Positions 1 through 9,661 of a DNA stretch of 64,000 nt are shown piece by piece. Source of the DNA: Trametes villosa (Eukaryota; Basidiomycota; Agaricomycetes; Polyporales; Polyporaceae); the NCBI GenBank assembly GCA_002964805.2, contig PUDQ02000003.1, positions 682,001 through 746,000 on the forward strand. The letters are read 5' to 3'. A model generated the notes under the pieces. The model was given only the letters and a program-made list of their open reading frames with translations. It made no database searches and was not told the origin of the DNA. The position numbers and the translations under genes were made by a program. Numbering within the stretch: the first letter of the stretch is position 1; every line of letters begins with the position of its first letter.

Positions 1-1606
1 GCGTCGTCTTTGGCTGTAAGACGTGTTCGAGCTGCGTCAGCCCGAGCATTGGTATGAGCTGCTCGCTGTTGCCATTGGCGTTTCTGTCAGTATGGAGGCG
101 GCACGGGCGGGGCGCCGCGGACTTACATCATGATAACAACGGCGACGGCGGTAACAAAGCCGCGCAAGAGCGCGCGGCTGAGCACTACGTCGAGGAAGCC
201 GAGCCTGAGGAGCCCGAGCAGGAAACTGATGAGGCCGACCTGGTGTACCCAGCATATAGTCAGCCAGGAGGTTCGAAACCCGCCACAAGGAGTGGAGCAG
301 ACCTGGAACGTGATAATGGTGGAAATTGCAAGTGACATAGCGTTCGGGTCGATGGGATGGGTATGCGGGTCATGATGCAGGATCTCGTCCACGACCTGTC
401 CGACAAGGAGCGAGAGCGCAGCCTCGGGTGCAACATTCAATTGACGTGAAGTTCCAAGCAGGGCATAGACAATTCCAGGTATAGCGGCGGAGAACTGACT
501 GCAGCATTAGCGCAGAGTAGAGTTACTTGACGACAGACAAACTAACCAGGCCAGTGACCGGACTGAGCTTCGCCAGGGAAGATGCGTACGACACGGACTG
601 TGGTATGAGCATACTCGCGACAGTTATTCCTGCAAGGAAGTCACCGGCGAACCTAGGCGGAATGATGGGTCTTCAATCCTCTATGTGACTGAAAGCGGAT
701 GAAGAGGTACGCACAGGGAAAACGAGTACTGGGGTATCCATGCTGTTGACGGTATATAGTACCGCACCTTCGCCCAAGTCGACTTCCTTCTCCAGAGCTG
801 AGGGCGTTCAGTGGGACCTGTTAGTATACGATTAGCAAGTAGTAGACAGGTGGGATCTACAGGGATGGGCTGCAGGTAGACGACAGGCTAAGAGGACTGT
901 TTTAAGACAAACATGCAAAGCAATACTCGCGGAGCGAACGCTATTCCGAGTACTCCTCCACGCCGGGTCACCCAGGCACGTGGTGGAAGACTTCAGCAAC
1001 TGTGTATGCAGCGCAGACCGCTCTGTAGTCTTTAGCAATGGGCTGACTGGTCCTTGGATGCGGGCGCTGCGTGAATAACTAGGGCCTTCTCAATGCTCTG
1101 CACTGTTTTGGGTCCGGACGAGAAAAGCCCTCACGCATATAGCCACACATGCGCGCAGTCGTGGTGTTGCTTATGCGGGTGCTAGCAGCCGTCGCCCGTG
1201 CCCCGTCTACATCGGGTTGGTCGAAGCTTAGCTCATCCACCATGGAGGCGGAGTGAGGAACACGTCGCGAGAAAGCGGACGGCGCGTCGGGTGGGAGTGA
1301 CTCCCACTTACGGAGGGCAGAAACTTGAAAGCTAGAAAGCCCTAGCAAAAATGTCTGCTCACCTTTCGGAGTGCGCGCCCCTCCCTCTTCCACTTCGCCC
1401 ACATCCCTCTCTGGCACGCCGAGCAGCGGTGCATGTTCGCCGTCTTCACCAGCGGGTATTCCGGGCGTTCGCGGGGTCATGGCACCACTTCCGGGGAGGC
1501 TGCTGTACATAGCGCGGAGACTCGAGGTTGCAGAGCCATAGCCAGAGAGCGTCCGCGTGTTGTACGGCTTTAATGTGCTGCTGTCCGAGGGTGCGTTCGG
1601 GTCCAT
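1..1606 (-). CDS. SulP-family anion (sulfate) transporter, 5' part, truncated by window edge
   Basis: The gene starts at the ATG at 1606 and continues past base 1, so only the N-terminal part is present. A long Ser/Pro/Gly-rich cytoplasmic N-terminus is followed by the SulP core. Pieces seen in order are YYIPSTAWIPQYSFSL, FAGDFLAGITVASMLIPQS with VSYASSLAKLSPVTG (about 560-650), GIVYALLGTSRQLNVAPEAA (about 420-478), and GLISFLLGLLRLGFLDVVLS then ALLRGFVTAVAVVIM (about 130-240). These match the first transmembrane helices and the sulfate-transporter signature of the SulP family, which exchanges or co-transports sulfate and related anions. Good splice sites bound the exons: a 63-nt in-frame intron at about 236-298, and a GTAAGT donor at about 124-129 whose intron ends just before EQLIPMLGLTQLEHV. 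Whether it sits in the plasma membrane or vacuole cannot be told. The exon structure between 680 and 1370 is only partly resolved. Confidence 0.85.
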
Positions 1607-2549
1607 ATCGAGCTAGTCGGCTGCGAATGCTCGGCGGAGAGTGCTCGGCGCGAGACTGAGGGCTGGGGTTCCGGCCCAAGTCTTCCGTTAGTGCCCAAGC
1701 TCCTTGGCTGGCTCTGTGGAAGCTTGTGGTCGTGATCACAGTCTTTTGATCACACCTTCAGGTCGCTCTTGTACCCAGGAGGCCTTGCCGGCGAATGGTG
1801 GACGATAAGTAGAGGACGAGATGCACATGTTCAGCGTCAAGTAGTAGCGGAGCCCGGCACGATATATTAGGCGCCCATGAACGTAGTAGATTGCAGGGTA
1901 TCCGCGCGTTCTGATTGGTTCATGCTCGGGCATCGATGCAAATGGAAATTCCACCTCCAGCTCACGGCACTTCCGCGGCATTTGAACTTGGTACAAGTTC
2001 CCAACATACTGGCAGCGGAACGGTCATCAAGTCGACATCCCATCGCAACCTCATGCAAGTACTTTGTCTTCGCGGAGCTGCCGTCAGCTTTACTGAACAG
2101 TCTCTTCAACAGGTTGAAATACTTACTACATCATGACGTGCACACCACTGACTGAAGCCACTTGGGAGAGCACACGCCGCGCGAAAGATCGTGCTGGACC
2201 ACCAAAGCTGAAGCCATTTCTATGCGAGCTCATAGGCACTCCAAGCTATGCAACGATCCAAACTTTCAGACCACACAATTATCCTGCCTGGCATCCCGGC
2301 TTTGAATTTTGGGCGTTACAGCTAGCTTAGTAGCCTAATCACTTACTTGGCTGAGATGAGTACGCAGGTGAGCAGTAGGAATAGGAAAAATATCGAGATA
2401 CGCTGCTCGCTAACACCGTTTCGTTGTAGCGCGTACATCGTACTAATACAGGGATAAATTTCTAAGGGCGAGACTAGAAAACACCTCCGCGAAGCTCTGG
2501 TACGCCTGCGGCATGGGGGTGAAGAAGACGGCGTAGGTGTCGGATGGCC
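1607..2549. other. Intergenic region without a supportable gene
   Basis: Only short overlapping ORFs with no family resemblance occur here. It should hold the promoter of the SulP gene and the 3' region of the small gene at 2550-2849. I see no repeat or RNA gene. Confidence 0.5.
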
Positions 2550-2849
2550 TCAGAAGTGGACAGCATCCCGAACCGATGACGAGGATCCCGTCGCGCCTTC
2601 TTTGGGTGAGTCGGTCTGCTCTATCTGGTGATCAGTCAGCTGCTTCGCAGACCAACCGAACATAACTATACTCACCACTTTGTCTTTGGTAGTGTCGTCA
2701 TCCTGTTGCGGAACACTGATTGATTCGACGCGGCGGACGGTGACATACGTCGCTTTCGCCAGCTGGACGCGCTGGGCCTGCAGGATCTCCACGTCCTCGA
2801 AATACTCGTCGAGGCTGCTAGTGCTGCTACAGCTGGAGAGTGTCGACAT
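2550..2849 (-). CDS. Small hypothetical protein (about 82 aa)
   Basis: I do not recognise this gene. The likely start is the ATG at 2849, giving MSTLSSCSSTSSLDEYFEDV and then an Arg/Val-rich middle. A GTGAGT donor at 2675-2670 and an acceptor at 2627-2625 define a 51-nt intron, so the CDS is 2849..2676 joined to 2624..2550. The intron length is a multiple of three and reads through, so the unspliced form is also open. The Ser-rich start and acidic segment give no functional clue. It is divergent from the gene at 3288, and the intervening 438 bp contain a TATA-like box. An upstream in-frame ATG at 3038 exists, but the extra residues look non-coding. Confidence 0.45.
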   Translation of the reverse strand: MSTLSSCSSTSSLDEYFEDVEILQAQRVQLAKATYVTVRRVESISVPQQDDDTTKDKVVSIVMFGWSAKQLTDHQIEQTDSPKEGATGSSSSVRDAVHF

Positions 2850-3188
2850 GGTTCGTATGCGTTGGGAGTGTGTATGGCGGGTTTGTTGGATGCATATTGG
2901 GGGCGAGAGCTCGTCCAGATATACGGACGACCGCTTGGTGCGTCCAAGCTGCAGCCAGGCGTAGAGTCCAAGCGGGGTGCCCGCGCATTGACCGCACGCG
3001 CCACCCGCCGCGTCGACTAGACTGTATGAGGTGCGCATTGACTCTTGGCTGTGGCCCGGCGGTGCTGCGTACGTGTGGATGCGGGAGAGTTAGGGCTCGG
3101 GCGTCGCATGGCCGCCCCGACCGTGGGTGGCTCATTGTCAATATCCTTTGTCCGCTGGGCCACGGTATATCCTGCCAATGCGGCGGCC

Positions 3189-3196
3189 TATATAGG
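3189..3196 (+). promoter_or_regulatory. TATA-like box
   Basis: TATATAGG lies 92 bp before the ATG at 3288, inside the 438-bp divergent promoter shared with the gene at 2550-2849. Position and sequence suit a TATA element for the plus-strand gene; this is inference from sequence only. Confidence 0.4.
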
Positions 3197-3287
3197 CATG
3201 CCATGAAGACGGCGTATCCCTCAGAGCTCCCAGGAGTCCACCCTAGCCAGCTATCCTTCTCTCGCATTCCATCCCGCAGATTCGCCC

Positions 3288-4432
3288 ATGGACTCCCAGC
3301 GGTTCGACATGTCTGTGAAGCAGGTATGAGCCACCTACTTCATATCCCGTTCTATTTGCTGACGCGCCCGATTTTTAGCCAATCCCTGTGCGCGCGAAGT
3401 ACCCACAGGTGTTGACGCTAGACGGGACCGACGAAGAGTGTCTGTCTCGGTACCCTTCGCCGCCGCCTCCTACGCCCTGCATACCCCGGCGCAGGACGCC
3501 GCTGGATGCGCAGCGGTACGACCCCTTCAAAACTATGGTGCGTAGCTCAACCACACACCGCACAACCTCCCACTCCTAACGCATGCAATACCCCTCGAAA
3601 GCTCGCGGCCACATCGCCGCCCCGCTACCCCTCTCCCGACCCCTCAGACCCCGCCAGCTACCCCGCACTGCGCGACTCCGTCGCCTTCCCACTCCCGCTT
3701 CCAGGTGACGCATACGACGGCCTCCTTGCCTACCACCTTGGCGCGCACGACTCTCCGTCTACCGACTCCCTCACCGAGTCCGACTCCGAGGACACCACCC
3801 CAACGGACGACTCCGCCGGAGGCCTCCTCACGGGCCGCGCTGGCGTCACCACCACGTTCCACCGCATCGGCGCGAGCGAGGACGGCGATTTCGCCATCGA
3901 GCACAAGATCGTGCGCCCCGCCCCGCGACGCAGCTTCCGCGCGGACCTGTCGCGCTCACTCGCGTCACTAGCCGCGCGTTCTACAGCGACTCTGCGCACG
4001 ATGCCGAGCCGTTCACAGCTCTCGGGAGATACGACGCCGACGTCTCCGGAAGAGGACGAGGAAAAGGATGGTGGCTTCGTCGCGCCCCCGGCTTCGGCTG
4101 TGGCCTCGCGCCGGCCGTCATTCGCCAGCGCTCCGCTTGCGCTTGGGGAAGTGACGGAGAGCCTGAAGCGGTTTGCCTCGCGCATCGTCCCGCATGCTAG
4201 CGGCAGCAACGGGCAGCCCGTCGATAGCGGCCACTTCGAGGAGACGGTCGACCGCTACGAGGATGCGTGGACGCGCGCGGAGGCCGGCGAGTCGCTCGTC
4301 GAGGTCTTCGTGACGCGCGAGCATGGGACCCTTATTGAGGACAGGGAGAGGTCCGGCTTCGACCAAGAGCTTGCGGCTGTTTTGGGGGGAGCCGGGCGCT
4401 GGGGCGACCGGGGTGTGGGCATCTACGCCTGA
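3288..4432 (+). CDS. Hypothetical acidic, Ser/Pro-rich protein (about 341 aa)
   Basis: I do not recognise the family. The best model has three exons, 3288..3323, 3379..3537 and 3602..4432, with introns of 55 and 64 nt bounded by GTATGA/TAG and GTGCGT/AAG. The first exon encodes only MDSQRFDMSVKQ. The protein has a proline-rich segment (PSPPPPTPC), a long Ser/Thr/Asp-rich disordered-looking region with DSLTESDSEDTTPTDDS, and a more ordered C-terminus ending in GRWGDRGVGIYA. There are no membrane segments or recognisable catalytic motifs. The 3' end of this gene and its downstream flank reappear as an inverted, decayed copy at about 16015-16505, so this intact locus is the parent of a dead fragment inside the F-box cluster. 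Confidence 0.7.
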
Positions 4433-4605
4433 AAGGCTGTTGTACGATTGTTGTTCCGCAACCTGGGCTGCTCCGAGTCCTGGTTTAATTTTCACCACGT
4501 TTCGTATATACTTAATCATGTCCTACATAATATCACCGCGCGCATACACTCACTACTTTAGCTCACATGCTATACGCCATGCAGAGTGCGTACCGACAGC
4601 CTGAG
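4260..4605 (+). repeat. Source copy of an inverted segmental duplication (partner 16015-16505)
   Basis: The last part of the gene at 3288-4432 and its 3' flank align in reverse complement with about 16015-16505. Conserved blocks include GGGCAT-TACGCCTGAAAGG-TGTTGT, TCC-GGTTT-ATTTTCACC, AATATCACCGC-CGCATACA and GAGTGCGTACCG. The two copies sit outside F-box genes 4760-6416 and 14209-15860, consistent with one inverted duplication that took the F-box gene and its neighbour's tail. Confidence 0.8.
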
Positions 4606-4759
4606 CCCGCTCTAACTGTTCGTTGCACATACAGCCTGTTGTATCCCCGCCAGGGTAGCCACGGAGCCTTCAGCGTCTACAGCCTAGAGACCAAAGTCGC
4701 GCATACGCACCTTGGGCCGAACCCTCTTCCGGAAACCCACCAACCCCCGCCGTGCCAAG

Positions 4760-6416
4760 CTATACCCGCCTCCCAAGCGCTTTCTTCTCACCCTGCCGAC
4801 GTGCCCACATCACCCCCAACATCGTCTTCAGCGTGCGCACAAGCAGGTCCGTCTCGCCTGCGTCCGCGCTCCCTCCGAGGATGCCATCGGTCGCCGTCAC
4901 CAGCTGCCGTTTTCCCAGGGAAGGAAACAGGAGGTCGAGATGTACCGCAGCAGCGAGCACAGTAGCCTCCTGGCCGCCTATAAGCGCGTCGATCTCTAGG
5001 CAGCGAAGAGACATGTGTTCGGGCGGCAGCGTACGCAGGGAAGGCAGCGAGCGTATGTCAAGAATGGGAACGTCGAAGGAGCAGAGTTTGGGGCAGTATC
5101 GCGCGAACGCGACGAGGCCGGCGACGGTCAGTTGGCCGTCCGGCTCCTCCTGATCGATCCCCCACTCCGCGTTGCGCAGCTGGAAGTGCGTGAGCCGTGG
5201 CCAGGCGGTAGCGAATGCGAGTGCTTCCTGATCGTCGAAGCGCGGTGTGTAGTGGTAGAAATCGACCGAGACAGAGCATAGGTCGCGCAAGACGAAGAGC
5301 GGCTGCAGGATGCTCGAAGCAGGGACAGACCGCCCGAAGATCGTTTCGGAGAGCAGGAGTCCGACCGTGCCCAAGGTTTTGGGGACCCGTGCGCAGATCC
5401 TGGAGAGGTCTGTTGCTATATCGTCCGCCGGAATTTCATCGGAGACCTTCAGAGCGAGGTCGGAGAGCCGTGGACATTCGCAAGCCTCGAAGACACTACA
5501 GATATCAAGCATGTAACCTGAGAAATGGATTGTGTCCAGCTGCAGGAATACCGAACTGAGCTGAGGGAGCTTTGGCAAATCGGCCTCTTCAAGATCGATT
5601 GCAATTTTGATACTGCGGAGGGCTGGCATTCCGCAAAGGACCTGGAGCATAGTATAGTCGGCGTTCACGTCGGAGTCCAGTAGGTCGAGTGCTTGTAACT
5701 TGTCTAGGCGCCTCAGTGCAGAAGAAACCAGGTGGTTGGAGGTGAGAGCGAGCCCACGACGTATCGAGAGTGAGGTCAGATGCCGGCAGCGAGAGGCCAA
5801 AAGTTGAAAGAGGACGCCTCTAGCCAGCTGGCGAGGCACATCCAGGATGCTGTACTCTTTGAGAAGGTCGGCCCCGAACCGAGACAGCGATAGATTATGT
5901 AGTGTAGCGAGGGGGAGAGCATGAGCACTGGCGCGAGGTGGTTGTCGGTTACGTTCGTTATAGAAAGCTTCCGGAGGTTCGGCAGCAGGGATTGACCGCC
6001 AAGATGGCTCTCGAGAACCGCCCAGACCATTCTCTCGACTTTGTTCATCGTCGCTTCGAGTGCGCCCCCGCTGAGAGCGCGTACCCGCCTTGCGTACCAC
6101 TGGAAACGCTGCCATTGCGAGGGTGAGATCTCGTCGAGGATATTCTGTTTCAAGTTGAACGTGTTTTAGCTATGGCACCAGACATCGAGGATTGACTCAC
6201 GAAGGTGTGCTCGTTATACGGTGCGAAGCAGGGCAGGATCCGTAATAATACGAACAGGTCGCCTAGCTCCCGCCAAAGTACGTCCAGCGCAGGTTCCAAG
6301 AACGCCTTGCACACGCGTGCAGAGTGTCCTGCTGTTTTCAGCGAGCTCTGGGTGAAAACCTCGTGAAGGATATGCGGGATGTTCATCAAGCGGTCGAGAG
6401 CTAATGAATGCGCCAT
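4760..6416 (-). pseudogene. F-box/LRR-like protein, subfamily A copy 1, frameshifted
   Basis: Exon 1 is 6416..6201 (72 codons) and encodes the F-box-like domain: MAHSLALDRLMNIPHILHEV followed by ARVCKAFLEPALDVLWREL. The intron is 6200..6145 (56 nt, GTGAGT/CAG). Exon 2 is 6144..4760 and holds leucine-rich repeats, ending in MWARRQGEKKALGRRV. Such proteins normally bind Skp1 through the F-box and a substrate through the LRRs in SCF ubiquitin ligases; that role is family inference. The frame breaks at 5898-5907, where TGTAG occurs twice in tandem on the plus strand. Removing one copy restores the SLHNLSLSRFG reading that matches SLHTVCLWFGG, SLHTFSLGFW and SLHTLSLLRW in the paralogues. Everything downstream is open to the stop. 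It is either a recent pseudogene or a sequencing error. Confidence 0.8.
5898..5907. repeat. 5-bp tandem duplication causing a frameshift
   Basis: Two adjacent copies of TGTAG (CTACA CTACA in coding sense) fall in the conserved SPSLH segment of the F-box/LRR gene. The paralogues at 12125, 14209, 17061 and 29677 have no duplication here. Confidence 0.8.
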
Positions 6417-7081
6417 CTTTTTGAACGTATGGGTGGTAGTGTGGTGGATGGGGAGAGGAAGAGGGAGAGGGAGATGAGGCGAGCCTGTTTTTCGCCAGTC
6501 TTCCTACATCCCGGCATTTGCCGCCGTCGAGCGACATACTGCATACATCCACACAAACCCGACCAAACTCAGACAGACATCATTGTGAAACACATCCGAC
6601 ACGACAGAACTGACAGAGCAAACGTACACACTTATATATTGCGCGCGAGCGGGAGGAAGGGGGCTTGGAGCGTGGAGAACGAAGGCGAGATCAATAATAC
6701 CAACGGATCGGCGACGACGGCAGACAACAGACAATCAGAACTGCGATGTGTGAATGGATGGATACTCGAGTACGGGCGTCGATATATGTGTGAGTGTGTG
6801 TGAGAGGGCGAGGCGGGCGGGAGAGTGAGAGGGAGACCGGTCCGGGGTACGGGAAACGAGAACGAGGACGAGAACGGATCATCGAGGGGTGGGTGGGGAA
6901 GGAGAGACAGAGGGTGTACATACTGCAGGCGGCTACTAACTACTACATGGGACAAGAAACGCAAGAAGCGGAGTAAAGCACGGCATAACGGATAACAGGG
7001 CGTCAGGACGGGTGGAGCGGCTCTGCGAGGCGCGGCAGTCAGTACACGACTCTTAGATGCGCGCTGGGCGATAAGTACTCA
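6417..7081. other. Promoter of the 4760-6416 gene and 3' flank of the 7082-8803 gene
   Basis: The first 60 bases are purine-rich on the plus strand. The shared promoter element is at 6511-6523. A GT/GA-rich low-complexity stretch runs from about 6785 to 6850. No gene is supported. Confidence 0.5.
6511..6523. promoter_or_regulatory. Near-palindromic promoter element CCGGCATTTGCCG, copy 1
   Basis: It lies 95 bp upstream of the start at 6416, preceded by TTCGCCAGTCTT. The same arrangement, TTCGCC then about 14-16 bases then CCGGCATTTGCCG, occurs at similar distances before the other clustered subfamily A genes. Confidence 0.65.
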
Positions 7082-8803
7082 CTATTGCACCAGGGCACTT
7101 CCGGGCTTGCTCTTCCCATCGAAGAAGGGCGACGGTTGAGGGAGCGCGGGCGGGACAGGCACCATGCCATAGGGCGCGGAGGGCATCACGCCGAATGGCT
7201 GGTACATGGGGTACATCATCGGCCACTGCGGTCCCCGCGTCTGCATGGGATATTGCATGGGCATGAACGCAGCCGGGTTCGCACCCGTATACGCCGCGCC
7301 ATACGGTGCCCCCGCGTACGCGCCAGGGTAAAGAGGAGGCATAGGAGGGAGTGGCGCCGCCCCGCGCGCAGGCATGCCGAGGTTGGATGTATGCGAGCCG
7401 GGCGGAAACGAGGACGTCGACGAGGGCTGAGTGATGCTGCCAGAGGACCGTTTATGCCCGTGACCATGCTTGGACTTGCGCTCGGACGACTGGGGCTGGG
7501 ACTGCTGCTGCTGCGTACGCGCGGTGCTCTGAGTGATCCAGCCATCGTCAGTGACAATGGTGCGAGGTGAGGTGTCCTCGCTCACTACGCCAGTGATCCA
7601 CCCGTCGTTCGCATCGTCACCCTTCGCAGTGGAAGTAGCCTTGGTATCCGAGGAGACGAGGTCGCCGTCCTTAGACGCCGAGCTAGTCGAGGGCTGCCTG
7701 CGGTTGCGTTCTGCCTTCTTCGCCTTGCGGTTCGACCCCGAACTGCCCGAGGAGCGCAAACGGTCCACGATCTCGCGTGTCTTGGAGTTCCGAGGGCGGG
7801 GACTTGGCGAACCATCCGTGAGAAAGGCGGGAAGAAAGGCGGCAGACGGCCTGCGGGGCGTGGTACTTCGAGTGGCGTTGAGGCTTTGAGTGGCGCCGGC
7901 CGGCGCATCCTCGGGCACCTCGACGTAAAACCCGCTCTCATCCTTCTGCAAAGAGGGTGGAAGGGAGCGGGATTCGCGGCGATCGGCAGGAGAAACGGTC
8001 TTCAGTGATGGGAAGTGGAAGTTGTATGTCGGGGAGGAGAAAGGCGAGTCACCGGACGAGTTCGAGGCCGCCGTGAGGGGCGGGGTTACGGGCTCTCGCA
8101 CGGTAGGCCCGTTGGGCGTCGAAGGAATGAAAGTGAGCGCCGCTGCACTGAGGAGCTTCGAGGGGAGGGGGGAAAGGACCGTCGGGGACGTCGGCGTCTC
8201 GTTGGAAACGACCCGCGCGTAGGACGCCTTGCTCGGCTTCGGCGTCGAAGGCAGCGGTTCTGAGTCGACAGAGTTGTCCGAGTCGGTGAACGCGGCGGTG
8301 CTGGGGGTACCAGGAGGGGGCGACAGGTCGTCGAGACGAGTCAGGTCCCAGAGGGGGACGTCGGGGGAGGGCGCATCAACGTCCGGCAACGAGCCCGGTT
8401 GGAGGATACCACCTAGCAGCTCCCGCACCTTCTCGTCCCAATCCCCCTTCGCCAGCATTGCAAGAGAGCGATGGGCGTCCGAGTCATTCCCCGCGAGGTC
8501 GTCCTCGGAGAGAATGGAGACCTCGACCTCGTACCGCTCGAGTGTCTCCTGCGCCGCGCGCACCCCACTGAGCCCATCGTTGAGATCGACGTCGTCCTCG
8601 ACTATCGGGGCGTCGGCCGTGATCCTGCGGCGTCGCCCGCGGGCGAGGAGGTTGTGATAGTGAGGGGGACGGGGGTAGCCGGGCTTTGTCTTGTACGACC
8701 AGGATATCGCTCTGAAAGACGTCTTCCACCAGTCCTCCGGCACGATCTCCCACTCGAGCATCTCCCGGACAACCTCGGTGTCGACTGCGGCAGAGAGGGC
8801 CAT
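7082..8803 (-). CDS. Hypothetical low-complexity protein (573 aa)
   Basis: A single open exon runs from ATG 8803 to the stop at 7082. The start gives MALSAAVDTEVVREMLEWEI; upstream in-frame Met codons precede Leu/Pro-rich sequence that looks like 5' UTR. The ordered N-terminus (EIVPEDWWKTSFRAISWSYK, then a basic GRRRRITAD) is followed by long Ser/Pro/Thr-rich regions and a basic stretch (GSNRKAKKAERNRRQ). Next come two similar short repeats, NDGWITGVVSEDTS and DDGWITQSTARTQ. The Met/Pro/Tyr-rich tail includes MQYPMQTRGPQWPMMYPMYQ. No catalytic domain is visible. The composition suggests a disordered scaffold or RNA-associated protein, but this is only an impression. Confidence 0.7.
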   Translation of the reverse strand: MALSAAVDTEVVREMLEWEIVPEDWWKTSFRAISWSYKTKPGYPRPPHYHNLLARGRRRRITADAPIVEDDVDLNDGLSGVRAAQETLERYEVEVSILSEDDLAGNDSDAHRSLAMLAKGDWDEKVRELLGGILQPGSLPDVDAPSPDVPLWDLTRLDDLSPPPGTPSTAAFTDSDNSVDSEPLPSTPKPSKASYARVVSNETPTSPTVLSPLPSKLLSAAALTFIPSTPNGPTVREPVTPPLTAASNSSGDSPFSSPTYNFHFPSLKTVSPADRRESRSLPPSLQKDESGFYVEVPEDAPAGATQSLNATRSTTPRRPSAAFLPAFLTDGSPSPRPRNSKTREIVDRLRSSGSSGSNRKAKKAERNRRQPSTSSASKDGDLVSSDTKATSTAKGDDANDGWITGVVSEDTSPRTIVTDDGWITQSTARTQQQQSQPQSSERKSKHGHGHKRSSGSITQPSSTSSFPPGSHTSNLGMPARGAAPLPPMPPLYPGAYAGAPYGAAYTGANPAAFMPMQYPMQTRGPQWPMMYPMYQPFGVMPSAPYGMVPVPPALPQPSPFFDGKSKPGSALVQ

Positions 8804-9661
8804 GGAAAGCGCAGGGTGAAAGGGTGAATGGACAAGGGGGACAAGGAGAGGGACAGGGGTTCCGCGGTGGCAACTGAGAGGGAAACGAGAGCAGCCGCGC
8901 CTCCTGTTCCCGTCTTTGAACGAACGGATGAACAAAGGAGGTTATCGGCTTCAATCACACATGCGGCGGCGGTCGTGGACAAAGATTCGGGAGGGCACGT
9001 TGTGGTCGTGAAGCAAGAAGAGGAACGAGGCGCTTACACACCATTCCGTCGGATATGGTAACACGTCTCGGAGGTTTCAGACCATCCAGGAACTTACTAG
9101 ACCATTCGAGCTTAGTATGAGTGCGAGGCTTTATACACACAGGAAGACATGGAGTGGTGTCGGGAGTGAGGCCTGAGGCCTGAGGGACGGAGAGCTGGGG
9201 GACCGTGCGCGGGTCAAGCTACATGTGGGGTATCATGTTCAACACGTATTCAGCAGTATCTCGGTATCTAGAAACTGCAACATTGCCACGACATTCTGCA
9301 GATGACATTAATGTTGAGATGAACAAGTTACAGTGACAGAGTGCACAGGAGATACAACATAAAGCTCACCTTTCAACGTAAGAAGCACACACGTTGCAAG
9401 CACCATCAATCATCTTCGTCATCCATGTTCAAGACGTACCGACGAACACAGTAGCGGCGCCACCTTGCACTTCGAGTCAAGGTCGCACCAACTTCCGAGA
9501 GCACAGTCGTATATATCCATCCATCGTCCATGACACATAATGTACAACGTGATAATGCGAAAGGGGTGGCTATGTCACGGGGGAAGATTACACGACAACA
9601 AGAACAGACAGCACGGCGGAGCGAGCGTGTGAGCCTCCGGCCGACAACGAACAGACGGCGC
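8804..9661. other. Intergenic region without a supportable gene
   Basis: This lies between the start of the 7082-8803 gene and the stop of the subtilase. It should contain the promoter of the former and the 3' region of neither gene's coding strand partner beyond the subtilase tail. No structured element was seen. Confidence 0.45.

Noticed and set aside
265..285. GGTTCGAAACC, resembling a tRNA T-arm
   Set aside because: It falls inside a 63-nt intron of the SulP gene, and no acceptor stem, D-arm or anticodon arm can be folded around it.
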